From positions 2,666,001 to 2,730,000 of the forward strand of contig NC_092672.1 in assembly GCF_964355755.1 (NCBI RefSeq): a stretch of 64,000 bases of DNA. The letters are read 5' to 3'. The position numbers and the translations under genes are program-made. Below, in pieces: positions 10,601 through 24,187 of the stretch. Under the pieces are notes generated by a model. That model made no database searches. It worked only from the letters and a program-made list of their open reading frames with translations, and was not told the origin of the DNA. This DNA is from Antedon mediterranea. Taxonomy: Eukaryota; Echinodermata; Crinoidea; Comatulida; Antedonidae. How positions within the stretch are numbered: the first letter of the stretch is position 1; each line of letters begins with the position of its first letter.

Positions 10601-13600
10601 CCACCAGGAGGGGCTTCCTCGTACGCCACTTAGGGCTCCTAACCCACCAGGAGGGGCTTCCTCGTACGCCACTTAGGGCTCCTAACCCACCAGGAGGGGC
10701 TTCCTCGTACGCCACTTAGGGCTCCTAACCCACCAGGAGGGGCTTCCTCGTACGCCACTTAGGGCTCCTAACCCACCAGGAGGGGCTTCCTCGTACGCCA
10801 CTTAGGGCTCCTAACCCACCAGGAGGGGCTTCCTCGTACGCCACTTAGGGCTCCTAACCCACCAGGAGGGGCTTCCTCGTACGCCACTTAGGGCTCCTAA
10901 CCCACCAGGAGGGGCTTCCTCGTACGCCACTTAGGGCTCCTAACCCACCAGGAGGGGCCTCCTCGTACGCCACTTAGGGCTCCTAACCCACCAGGAGGGG
11001 CCTCCTCGTACGCCACTTAGGGCTCCTAACCCACCAGGAGGGGCTTCCTCGTACGCCACTTAGGGCTCCTAACCCACCAGGAGGGGCTTCCTCGTACGCC
11101 ACTTAGGGCTCCTAACCCACCAGGAGGGGCTTCCTCGTACGCCACTTAGGGCTCCTAACCCACCAGGAGGGGCTTCCTCGTACGCCACTTAGGGCTCCTA
11201 ACCCACCAGGAGGGGCTTCCTCGTACGCCACTTAGGGCTCCTAACCCACCAGGAGGGGCTTCCTCGTACGCCACTTAGGGCTCCTAACCCACCAGGAGGG
11301 GCTTCCTCGTACGCCACTTAGGGCTCCTAACCCACCAGGAGGGGCTTCCTCGTACGCCACTTAGGGCTCCTAACCCACCAGGAGGGGCTTCCTCGTACGC
11401 CACTTAGGGCTCCTAACCCACCAGGAGGGGCTTCCTCGTACGCCACTTAGGGCTCCTAACCCACCAGGAGGGGCTTCCTCGTACGCCACTTAGGGCTCCT
11501 AACCCACCAGGAGGGGCTTCCTCGTACGCCACTTAGGGCTCCTAACCCACCAGGAGGGGCTTCCTCGTACGCCACTTAGGGCTCCTAACCCACCAGGAGG
11601 GGCTTCCTCGTACGCCACTTAGGGCTCCTAACCCACCAGGAGGGGCCTCCTCGTACGCCACTTAGGGCTCCTAACCCACCAGGAGGGGCTTCCTCGTACG
11701 CCACTTAGGGCTCCTAACCCACCAGGAGGGGCCTCCTCGTACGCCACTTAGGGCTCCTAACCCACCAGGAGGGGCTTCCTCGTACGCCACTTAGGGCTCC
11801 TAACCCACCAGGAGGGGCTTCCTCGTACGCCACTTAGGGCTCCTAACCCACCAGGAGGGGCTTCCTCGTACGCCACTTAGGGCTCCTAACCCACCAGGAG
11901 GGGCCTCCTCGTACGCCACTTAGGGCTCCTAACCCACCAGGAGGGGCTTCCTCGTACGCCACTTAGGGCTCCTAACCCACCAGGAGGGGCCTCCTCGTAC
12001 GCCACTTAGGGCTCCTAACCCACCAGGAGGGGCTTCCTCGTACGCCACTTAGGGCTCCTAACCCACCAGGAGGGGCTTCCTCGTACGCCACTTAGGGCTC
12101 CTAACCCACCAGGAGGGGCCTCCTCGTACGCCACTTAGGGCTCCTAACCCACCAGGAGGGGCTTCCTCGTACGCCACTTAGGGCTCCTAACCCACCAGGA
12201 GGGGCCTCCTCGTACGCCACTTAGGGCTCCTAACCCACCAGGAGGGGCTTCCTCGTACGCCACTTAGGGCTCCTAACCCACCAGGAGGGGCTTCCTCGTA
12301 CGCCACTTAGGGCTCCTAACCCACCAGGAGGGGCCTCCTCGTACGCCACTTAGGGCTCCTAACCCACCAGGAGGGGCCTCCTCGTACGCCACTTAGGGCT
12401 CCTAACCCACCAGGAGGGGCCTCCTCGTACGCCACTTAGGGCTCCTAACCCACCAGGAGGGGCTTCCTCGTACGCCACTTAGGGCTCCTAACCCACCAGG
12501 AGGGGCCTCCTCGTACGCCACTTAGGGCTCCTAACCCACCAGGAGGGGCTTCCTCGTACGCCACTTAGGGCTCCTAACCCACCAGGAGGGGCCTCCTCGT
12601 ACGCCACTTAGGGCTCCTAACCCACCAGGAGGGGCCTCCTCGTACGCCACTTAGGGCTCCTAACCCACCAGGAGGGGCCTCCTCGTACGCCACTTAGGGC
12701 TCCTAACCCACCAGGAGGGGCCTCCTCGTACGCCACTTAGGGCTCCTAACCCACCAGGAGGGGCTTCCTCGTACGCCACTTAGGGCTCCTAACCCACCAG
12801 GAGGGGCTTCCTCGTACGCCACTTAGGGCTCCTAACCCACCAGGAGGGGCCTCCTCGTACGCCACTTAGGGCTCCTAACCCACCAGGAGGGGCTTCCTCG
12901 TACGCCACTTAGGGCTCCTAACCCACCAGGAGGGGCCTCCTCGTACGCCACTTAGGGCTCCTAACCCACCAGGAGGGGCCTCCTCGTACGCCACTTAGGG
13001 CTCCTAACCCACCAGGAGGGGCCTCCTCGTACGCCACTTAGGGCTCCTAACCCACCAGGAGGGGCCTCCTCGTACGCCACTTAGGGCTCCTAACCCACCA
13101 GGAGGGGCTTCCTCGTACGCCACTTAGGGCTCCTAACCCACCAGGAGGGGCTTCCTCGTACGCCACTTAGGGCTCCTAACCCACCAGGAGGGGCCTCCTC
13201 GTACGCCACTTAGGGCTCCTAACCCACCAGGAGGGGCTTCCTCGTACGCCACTTAGGGCTCCTAACCCACCAGGAGGGGCTTCCTCGTACGCCACTTAGG
13301 GCTCCTAACCCACCAGGAGGGGCTTCCTCGTACGCCACTTAGGGCTCCTAACCCACCAGGAGGGGCCTCCTCGTACGCCACTTAGGGCTCCTAACCCACC
13401 AGGAGGGGCCTCCTCGTACGCCACTTAGGGCTCCTAACCCACCAGGAGGGGCTTCCTCGTACGCCACTTAGGGCTCCTAACCCACCAGGAGGGGCTTCCT
13501 CGTACGCCACTTAGGGCTCCTAACCCACCAGGAGGGGCCTCCTCGTACGCCACTTAGGGCTCCTAACCCACCAGGAGGGGCTTCCTCGTACGCCACTTAG

Positions 13601-14960
13601 GGCTCCTAACCCACCAGGAGGGGCTTCCTCGTACGCCACTTAGGGCTCCTAACCCACCAGGAGGGGCTTCCTCGTACGCCACTTAGGGCTCCTAACCCAC
13701 CAGGAGGGGCTTCCTCGTACGCCACTTAGGGCTCCTAACCCACCAGGAGGGGCTTCCTCGTACGCCACTTAGGGCTCCTAACCCACCAGGAGGGGCTTCC
13801 TCGTACGCCACTTAGGGCTCCTAACCCACCAGGAGGGGCTTCCTCGTACGCCACTTAGGGCTCCTAACCCACCAGGAGGGGCTTCCTCGTACGCCACTTA
13901 GGGCTCCTAACCCACCAGGAGGGGCTTCCTCGTACGCCACTTAGGGCTCCTAACCCACCAGGAGGGGCTTCCTCGTACGCCACTTAGGGCTCCTAACCCA
14001 CCAGGAGGGGCTTCCTCGTACGCCACTTAGGGCTCCTAACCCACCAGGAGGGGCTTCCTCGTACGCCACTGCCTTAATATACAATATGTTTGTATTTGAC
14101 TGTAGATTTTTACGGCACAAATTCGACAGAAAGCTCGTTGATTGACGTTGCTGTTGGGGTAATAGACGACTTGAAAATGTACATATATGCAAACTTGAGA
14201 GAAAAGGATCCGGCTAGAAAGGTAACATTTGGGGACATTGTTTTAATGGTAACATTTCCGAAATAAAAGATTGAATGAATGAATATATTATAATTAAACA
14301 ATTACATCACAATTTATATAATTAGAAGCGAGTGTCGTAGTGCCAGCGAACGTATAGGCCTAGGAGGTGGTGTCCTGGCGTAGGATTGACTTTATACATT
14401 TTTACTTATACTTTTAAATTGTGTAATCTGTATCTGTATATATTTTATTATTAGGAAGAGGGTATGAAGGACATTAATGAAAATCGCCTACCAACCGCTT
14501 TGACACAGTTGGAAGAAATATTGAAAAATAACAACGGCGGGAAAGGCTGGTTCGTTTCAGATAAAGTAAGTGTTCCATTGGTCGTGTTCTGATATTCACG
14601 TGATTCGTATAGGCCAATGTTAGCCGCTCATTCTGAGTTAGGAAATTGTGGTAGTAGTTGAAGCTATCGCAACTCCCGATTGGTTTGTAGCGCATGCGTA
14701 CCATTTTTGTTGTTATTGTCATATTTATATATCATGAGGTGAAGTAAAACCTGCAAACCAAAGTGGCTTCATTATTGTTTTTTCTACTCCAACAGGTCTC
14801 GCTGGCAGATATTCTGTTCTTTTCGTTGAGTGAAAGATTGGTACAGACATCCCCAACTGTTTTCGATAGTTACCCGCATCTAAAGGCCTTGCTCGAACGC
14901 TTCAAGAGTCAAGAAAACATCAAAAAGTGGCTTGCCAACCGACCAGTTACTGAGTACTAG
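7633..14960 (+). CDS. Sigma-class glutathione S-transferase 1 (HPGDS-like)
   Basis: Five coding exons: 7633-7768, 7898-7999, 14106-14221, 14455-14565, 14796-14960. They give 209 residues, the usual size for cytosolic sigma GSTs, which conjugate glutathione to electrophiles or isomerise prostaglandin H2. The N-terminal thioredoxin-like domain starts MAPRYELLYFNAKG with the catalytic Tyr (ELLYFN); QVPVL and the glutathione-binding LPQSRAI follow in exon 2. Exons 3-5 encode the helical C-terminal domain (GGKGWFVSDKVSLADI is the usual N-capping segment). All exon junctions obey GT-AG and keep frame. A possible AATAAA lies at 14962-14967. Intron 2 is 6.1 kb, almost all a 43-bp minisatellite. Gene 2 downstream has the same intron phases, so they are tandem duplicates. 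Confidence 0.93.
8010..8031. mobile_element. Mini-palindrome insertion (22 bp)
   Basis: TCATGGAGTAAATACTCCATGG flanked by TTAAT (8005-8009 and 8032-8036). It begins ten bases after the 5' splice site of exon 2 of the GST gene, and the inner arms CATGGAGTA/TACTCCATG pair perfectly. Confidence 0.65.
8157..8219. repeat. 63-bp near-perfect hairpin in GST intron 2
   Basis: Arms of 23 bp (AAGTGATTTGACCAATCAAG... and its complement) surround GATAGATGATCTATC, itself a palindrome. The arms share TTGACCAATCA with the TTAA-type miniature elements nearby, so it may be a rearranged end of one of them. Confidence 0.75.
8432..14070. repeat. 43-bp minisatellite, 131 units, in GST intron 2
   Basis: The unit is GCCACTTAGGGCTCCTAACC plus CACCAGGAGGGGCTTCCTCG plus TAC. 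First and last GCCACT lie 5,633 bp apart, exactly 131 x 43, so no unit carries a net indel. By eye one site varies, CTTCCTC versus CCTCCTC, with the C form in roughly a quarter of units and most frequent at 11.6-13.5 kb. Each unit can form a small hairpin (CTCCT...AGGAG). 43 is not a multiple of three and the unit contains stop codons, so it is not coding. Confidence 0.98.
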
Positions 14961-15093
14961 TAATAAAGCTGGTAGGAACTTCGGACCTAGTTGGCTAAGG
15001 GTGCTTTCAGACGCTGGTTGATTTGTGTACCTTTCACACGAGGCTTCACTATTCACACGCACAACAAAAGTAGTTTTACGTAATTTATGCAGT

Positions 15094-15284
15094 AAAGCGT
15101 GGTTCCCACTAGAATGCAATGCAGTGATGTATTGCGTAAACACAAGTGGGAACCGACGACGCAATAGTGCTGTAAACATCGCAGGTTTGATTTCACGCAG
15201 GTGGGGGCACAACACAATTATTAGAAGGGCATTTGCATACGTTGCGTAGATTGCGTTACGCTGCGTCGCTAGTGGGAACCACGA
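15094..15284. mobile_element. TTAA-type miniature element, copy C
   Basis: Starts AAAGCGTGGTTCCCACTAGA and ends TAGTGGGAACCACGA just before TTAA (15285-15288). The middle differs from copies A, B and D but resembles copy E (GTGGGAACCGACGACGC in the centre), so there are two subfamilies. Confidence 0.75.
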
Positions 15285-15288
15285 TTAA

Positions 15289-15425
15289 GCTTGGTTCCCA
15301 CTAGAACGTAACGCAAAGACGTAAACGCAACGCAAGCGAAGTTATAGACAGCAATCACAAGCGAATAAGCCATCGCTTGTGATTGGTCAATTCACTTGCG
15401 TTGCGTCGGTAGTGGGAACCACGCT
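15289..15425. mobile_element. TTAA-type miniature element, copy D
   Basis: GCTTGGTTCCCACTAGAACG at the left and TAGTGGGAACCACGCT at the right, between TTAA at 15285-15288 and TTAA at 15426-15429. It shares its left TTAA with the right end of copy C, so two elements sit back to back. The interior matches the inner element at 5804-5980 in inverted order. Confidence 0.8.
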
Positions 15426-15429
15426 TTAA

Positions 15430-15805
15430 TGACAAACTATTGATCAAGAACAACTTCCCGACTAACGCACGCGCACACACGCACGTGTGTGTACGTGTGG
15501 GTTTTATATACTGGTCGGCGAAATGAGAACATTAATAATCACGTGGTATATGTGCGTTTATATTGCGCGCATATAAAAACTACATAGAAAAAACCACGTA
15601 GGCCTACAGTAGTTAAACTTGTTTTGTGTACTGTAATTGTAATAAAAAAAACATATAAATTTGGTAAAATTTGTTTCATGACATTTAATTATTCTATTTA
15701 AACAGTGTCGTTATCGTTTGCACGTGCGTAGAAGCGGTGCAAAGGTGACGAAGACAGAACATACGAAAAACCTGTAAACATATTGGATACAGAGTATATT
15801 TTAGT
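15430..15805. other. Intergenic, no gene seen
   Basis: Alternating purine-pyrimidine ACGC/GTGT stretch at about 15468-15500, otherwise AT-rich. No coding exon is recognised. Confidence 0.5.
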
Positions 15806-15811
15806 ACCACC

Positions 15812-17699
15812 AAGCCCGTAGCCAGGGGGGTTTTTTGGGGTTCGGGCGAACCCCCCCTTTTGCGCGAACCCCCCTTTTACCAGCGAACCCCCCTTGAAAA
15901 ACAAAGGCCCCACTTCCAAAATCGTGCAATTAATTATCAATTATAGCAGATTTTTTGGTCATTTTACTTCTATTGACTATGTTTAAATCGATCGAATATA
16001 CAGATTGTCCGATGTCAAAGTCACTGCTGAGCGTGAGATCGAGAGATTGTTGAGAGATGATGGTTATAAATATGACAGAAAAATGGAATGACCAATCGCG
16101 TGCTTCGGCCGGGCTTTTCGGAACGCACAAGATCACGTTCAGTTCAATTCAATCTTTTTGGGGATTTTTTTCCTGGAAATATTTTTCATTAAACCAAAGA
16201 ATTTCACTGTTTAAACTTGAATAAAAATGGTGCTGAGTTAAATTGGTACGTGTACGTAGGCCTACCGTATATTTCGGTGTATAAGACGCACTTTTGACAC
16301 GCAAATTTGACCTCTAAATGTAACCCTAATTAATTTAATTACCTACTAATACTTAAATTAATTAAAAATAGTGTAGGCCTACTACTCTGCAATGTAGGCC
16401 TAGCTAGTTACTCACTCCTGTCTAACCACAGTGTGGTAACAAGTTTATTGAATTTTTAGTTAAGGTAAATTGTCATCCTCGACTGTATTAATTAATATTA
16501 CAGTACGCATTAGATATTCTACCCAGGCCTAGTAATACTCTCTGAACTCGCGGGTGTGTATTCTAGCAGCATGCAGCATCATCACAGCGCGCAACACATT
16601 TATGGAAGAGTCTATTAATTACGGTGGTGTCACATTTTATTTACACAATAACTATTTCCCTTGATCACGGTGGTTTATTTTTATTACATCTCTATGTCAA
16701 CAATCACATAATTTTATAATCATGTAGTCAATAGTTCGTATGTCAAGCGATATCTAAAAGAGTGTGTTGTTATTGTGTTACGTAGCTTCCCCTAATCTTA
16801 TAGTGTATATGGCCACCAGGCAAACATGGTTAGTGCTCTCTCCTCATATTGCTGTAATGCATGCATGGAAATAGGAAAGATTTTCATATAGGCCTACCCA
16901 ACATGATATTCCTGGTTCATTATCAGCCCAAAAAACTGAACATCATTTGGATTGATTTTATAATGGTCATACACACAATAAGAAGGTATATATTTAAATA
17001 ATATGAAATTAAAGTTACTTAAATAGACATAGGCTAGCCCTACCCACACAGTGCATCGTAACTGAAACAATATGGGGATTTCCCTTTTCATTGAACGTTC
17101 AGTTGAAGTAGAGACTGATTACGATGTAATAAAGGCAATCAAACAAAATTATATCATTTGATTCTAATATGTCTCAAATATCGTTGTTTTTTTAATTAAA
17201 ATACCATTGTTTTGATTGTAAAATGTTTAAATTTCGGCCTAGAAATAAGTGCGTCTTATGCATCGACTACATAAAAAATACTAATATTTCAGTCTCCGTT
17301 ATGGGTGCGTCTTATACACAGGTGCGACTTGTACACCGAAATATACGGTACTATTTGTTTTTTATGTTTATAGGATAAGAAATTACTTAAGGGCCTAATA
17401 TAATATACTTTTTTGCAACAATAAAGCTGTTATTCATGATCAGTACTACTAACTTCCATACTATACTATATAATTTCTCTGCATAACCCAGATTTTAGTA
17501 GGTAAAAAATGTCTCTGTAAGCTTATTAAAACAACCGAAATTGCTCTGAGAGCCAAAGCTTCCAGGGGGCTTCGCCCCCTGGACCCCGACCGGGGGCCCT
17601 TGGCGGCCCTCTGGCCCCCAGCCTACAGTTGCTCGCTGCGCTCGCAAAATACTTGGTGTCAAGAAAACCCCCATCTGATGCATTCTGGCTACGGGCCTG
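15812..17699. mobile_element. DNA element with AGCCCGTAGCCAG ends, carrying a nested element
   Basis: Left end AAGCCCGTAGCCAGGGGGG and right end, read on the other strand, CAGGCCCGTAGCCAGAATG form a terminal inverted repeat. ACCACC flanks both sides (15806-15811, 17700-17705). The ends are very G/C-rich (runs of CCCCCC), unlike the surrounding AT-rich DNA. The interior is mostly occupied by a second element (16263-17350). No transposase frame; superfamily not assigned. Confidence 0.65.
16263..17350. mobile_element. Nested DNA element with 29-bp terminal inverted repeats
   Basis: Left end TACCGTATATTTCGGTGTAT continues AAGACGCAC; the right end is its complement with two or three mismatches. 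About 1.09 kb, AT-rich, without an open frame for a transposase. TA next to both ends could be the target duplication. Confidence 0.75.
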
Positions 17700-17700
17700 A

Positions 17701-17850
17701 CCACCGTTAGAATTCCGTGTGTAATTTCGTAGATATGCAATGCCGGCGGTATAAAATATACTCTGTATCCGATATCCACCGTTAGCATTCCGTGTGTAAT
17801 TTCGTAGATATGCAATGCCGGCGGTATATAATATACTCTGTATCCGATAT
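17701..17850. repeat. 75-bp tandem duplication, two copies
   Basis: Begins CCACCGTTAG at 17701 and again at 17776, with few differences (GAATTCC versus GCATTCC). Each ends AATATACTCTGTATCCGATAT, which also occurs inverted at 15783-15800 on the other side of the element at 15812-17699. Confidence 0.85.
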
Positions 17851-18222
17851 GTTTTTATTCTAATCGAACTTTCTAGTTTCATTATCATCAGTGCTTTGCC
17901 TTTCAGTGAAATATAAATAATAAAACCTCAATAATACATCGTCACCCTTCACCAATAATGAACATTGCGTAGACAAAGAAAAAAAATGTATAGTGGTAAC
18001 AAAAATGACTAATAATAATAAAACGATCTAGTCTGGTCTAGTTACCACTAATTGACGGCCTGGATATATTGAATGCAGCGCAGTATTGATTTAGTGTCCG
18101 TTTACACATGGAGTCATTTACATTGTGACGTGTAATGATAATTATAGTCTGAATAAAATTACACGGCCAACAGTTGATACGTTAGTGTAAGTAAGAACCA
18201 GCTTAATTCAACAGCCAGCTAG

Positions 18223-21249
<3,027 letters not shown>

Positions 21250-22135
21250 GAAGGCAACCGAATGTCCGACAATAGGACTAGAACCGCACTAATGATTGAT
21301 ATAGTTAGATACAAACACGTGTCATGTTGTGTCGTACGGTACGCAACTTTGGCGAGTCCATGATTCAAGCGCTACGCCATGTTTATATATGCACTGCGTC
21401 AGACCATGGAGGTATAATATCTCCATGGTCAGACTACATGCACGTGTTATGCTTGTTTGTATGTGACGATATTTTAGTTATTACATGGGTAAATGGAACA
21501 TACTGTACTAAAAATTATGTAGATTTGTAGAACATTTAAAAGAAAATAAAAGATACATGTTCTTTCAACAAAAATACAGTTGTGTATGTTTTATGTTGGT
21601 ATCAAAACATTAACAAATTAATGATTCTATACTCTATATTTGATTTGTTGTACTGTGTTACTGTACACTGTTGTAATCCGTCTCATTCTTTTGTAATTGC
21701 ACCATGAGGCATGGAGGTATAATACCTCCTTTTTAAATTTATATTTTAAATTCAAATACTGAAATACAGAGCTTTTATATTAAGAACATAATGCGATTCC
21801 CTGTGTAGTTTATACAATGACTGGGTGCGTACCGGTATATATCTTTGGAACTAGTAAAAACTATCATACCGCCCTCTATAGTTTGATAAGTTTTCTAAAA
21901 ACTCGGGTAAGATCAGATCATATTTCATCGGTATGACAATTCCAATTACTAAATACTTTCGTTAATTATAATTATAGGCCTATGACATAAACTTATGATT
22001 ATAGATTATGGTGCGTTTCTAGATACTATTTAGTATTTGTTTTCTAAATGATATATGAAATGCTAGTACCACCTCGGCCTATAATTCTTATGTGTTGTGA
22101 CTTCCCTATCGTCATGGTTCAATGGGTTTAAGTTT
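21250..22135. other. Intergenic, with a polyadenylation signal and a mini-palindrome
   Basis: 3' region of GST gene 2 (AATAAA at 21545) and AT-rich spacer. A decayed relative of the mini-palindrome, CATGGAGGTATAATACCTCC, is at 21710-21729 without a visible target duplication. No gene seen. Confidence 0.6.
21404..21428. mobile_element. Mini-palindrome insertion (25 bp)
   Basis: CCATGGAG ... CTCCATGG with nine bases (GTATAATAT) between, flanked by TCAGA on both sides (21399-21403, 21429-21433). Confidence 0.7.
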
Positions 22136-22149
22136 GTTTACATGGTTAC
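22136..22149 (-). promoter_or_regulatory. X-box-like RFX site upstream of the CFAP107-like gene
   Basis: Minus strand GTAACCATGTAAAC fits the ciliary X-box consensus GTHNYYATRRNAAC at 13 of 14 positions, 113 bases before the start codon. RFX factors drive many ciliary genes, which fits the product. Confidence 0.5.
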
Positions 22150-22261
22150 GACGACGCCTGTGGACGTGTGTCAGGAAAACAACACACATGTTTTATTAAC
22201 GTTTGGGAGTTTACTTGAGAAGCACGTACAGGAAAAATAAGAACAATAATCAAGTTTTAAA

Positions 22262-24187
22262 ATGGCACAAAACGACTCTGGTAAATGGAATTTGCCAGGA
22301 TGGAGAATAGAACAGCGTTTTGCAAATAAAGTACTGATAGGAAATTGGTCAGAAGAACGATATGCGGTGAGTAAATTATCTTTTTTTCGTAGGCCTACTT
22401 CTACTACTACTACTAGGCCTAGTACTACTAGTACTTACTAGTACTACTAGGCCTATGCTGGTCGTAAGCAGAGCCAGGCTTATCTAGACTAGATTAGTTA
22501 TGCATATTACTACTAATTAAATTCAGCTATCCTTCCATTTTTTGTAGGCCTGCTGTAGATAGGGTTTAGTATCTAGGATCAATTAATGCCGATGGCAATT
22601 ACTACTACTAACTATAAGCCTAGCCTATAATATATAATATTGACTTTTTACTTTTTTTATGTTGGCCCTAAGTATTATCTTTGTTTCTACTAACAGTGGA
22701 GTAAATCAAGAGTAAATTCAACATCAACACACAGAATGGATTTCAAACACAATAGCAGCTTTAAGCCGGATGTATTGACCCGTCGATCAGCAATGATGAA
22801 AAATGATGTAAGACAAACTTTAACTAGCAAATAAAATAGGTATAAAAAAATCTGTAACTTGCAGGTTTTAGTTGGGGAGAAACTTTGACAAATACAACAT
22901 TTCTTTTTCAAATGCCAAGTCCTATATACTGTACAAGAACGTTGACAGTTATGACTTTACAAATACTAGACCTTGACCTTGACCTTGATCCTCGGCAGTA
23001 AACTCTTCAGCTTTGAGTCTGAGTTCCTTTGCAATTCTTTCTATACACATGATTCCTCCACGTTCATTTCCTTTAATTTTTCTGTTAATTTTACATGTCT
23101 CAGTTTTTTTTACGTTCTAAGCAATTGTCCTATACCTTCTGTTAGTGTTAAACATATTATTACATTTGTTTTTGCAGTGGATGTGGTAATTGTGTTTCAA
23201 ATTAATATTTAACATTCTTTAATTTGTTTTTAGGGTCTGCCAGGTACACTTATTTTCCATCACCATGGTAACCATTACTCAAACAACATGATTTCCTCGT
23301 ACGACGAGCATTTTAACCGGAAAGAACGTGAACCCTCGGATCGCTTGCCAAGGTTGCGTCACTGGGACTCGCATAGTCTTGCCTGGGAGCCAGAAAAATC
23401 TGATCACCCAATGAAAGGTACTGTATACATCATGATGGCTTGAAAACTCTTAAGCTCTGTCTACACTATCTGACTTTATGTAACAAAAAGATGTGATATA
23501 TATGGACATGATGACATCATATCATTACATCACATGTTTTTGTCACATAAAGTTTGATAGTGTAATTCTAAATAAAGCTCTAGCTAGTGTAATCTTTCAT
23601 TTGTAGGAAGCTTTAAATCCACCAAAACTTTGTTGAGGAATCGAGTGGCGAAGCATGTGTCCCGTCCCGATGTTTCCAACCCATGCATAATATAACATGA
23701 TGTAACTTGGTCCTTCATAAAAATGTGTGAGATGCCCAACTAATGGTAGTGATATGACACATAGTTTAAAGTGACAGAGCTTAAGTTGCAAATTGAAAGC
23801 TATGAAGTCATACAGCAAATATATTCAATTGTTTTTACTTTAATTTTGTTATTTTCATTTTTATTATCTTAATGTTTAGGTGCTCCAACTCAACTCGGTT
23901 TACACGACAAACTAAAACAAAAGTGGGCCACCGAGCAAAAAGCAGCTGGACTTGGTGCGTATCATACCACATATGGTCACTCTTACGTACCTCAAGTGAA
24001 AGACGCCCTCGTGACGAACCATTATTCAGCTCCTCGTGTTCTCTCCACGCGCATGCACAATGGCAACAAAATCAATAAGGACTTATACCTACGTAACGTA
24101 AGCGTGATTCAAACACCTGATAAAGTATTCCTTCCAGCTTCAACACGGCCGCAAACGTGTCTGCCACCGGCGTCAATCTCGGCTTGA
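22262..24187 (+). CDS. CFAP107: CFAP107-like axonemal protein (C1orf158 family)
   Basis: Four exons, 22262-22366, 22697-22807, 23234-23417, 23880-24187, give 235 residues with all junctions in frame. The early segment RFANKVLIGNWSEERY matches the family signature KVLxGNWxEER as I remember it. Exon 3 carries ISSYDEHFNRKERE and LPRLRHWDSHSLAWEPEKSD, and exon 4 GLHDKLKQKW then TTYGHSYV, all in the family order. CFAP107 is a microtubule inner protein of the ciliary doublet A-tubule (established for vertebrates). The C-terminal 60 residues are less conserved and end in a Pro-rich tail. An X-box-like site lies upstream. Alternative: another small axonemal protein of the same architecture. Confidence 0.8.
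23450..23580. mobile_element. TTAAGCTCTGTC-family miniature element in CFAP107 intron 3
   Basis: Begins TTAAGCTCTGTCTACACTAT and ends with the complement of ACACTATCAAACTTTATGTG near 23570. Related copies lie at 24772-24861, 33204-33346 and 56764-56961. Foldback structure, no coding capacity. Confidence 0.7.

Noticed and set aside
8432-14070. CRISPR array
   Set aside because: Units are head to tail with no unique spacers, in an animal intron.
13950-14301. Minus-strand frames at the end of the 43-bp array
   Set aside because: They cover the array edge and GST exon 3 in antisense and have no family features.
23996-24187. Independent small gene at the CFAP107 3' end
   Set aside because: It is the in-frame remainder of exon 4 read from a GTG.
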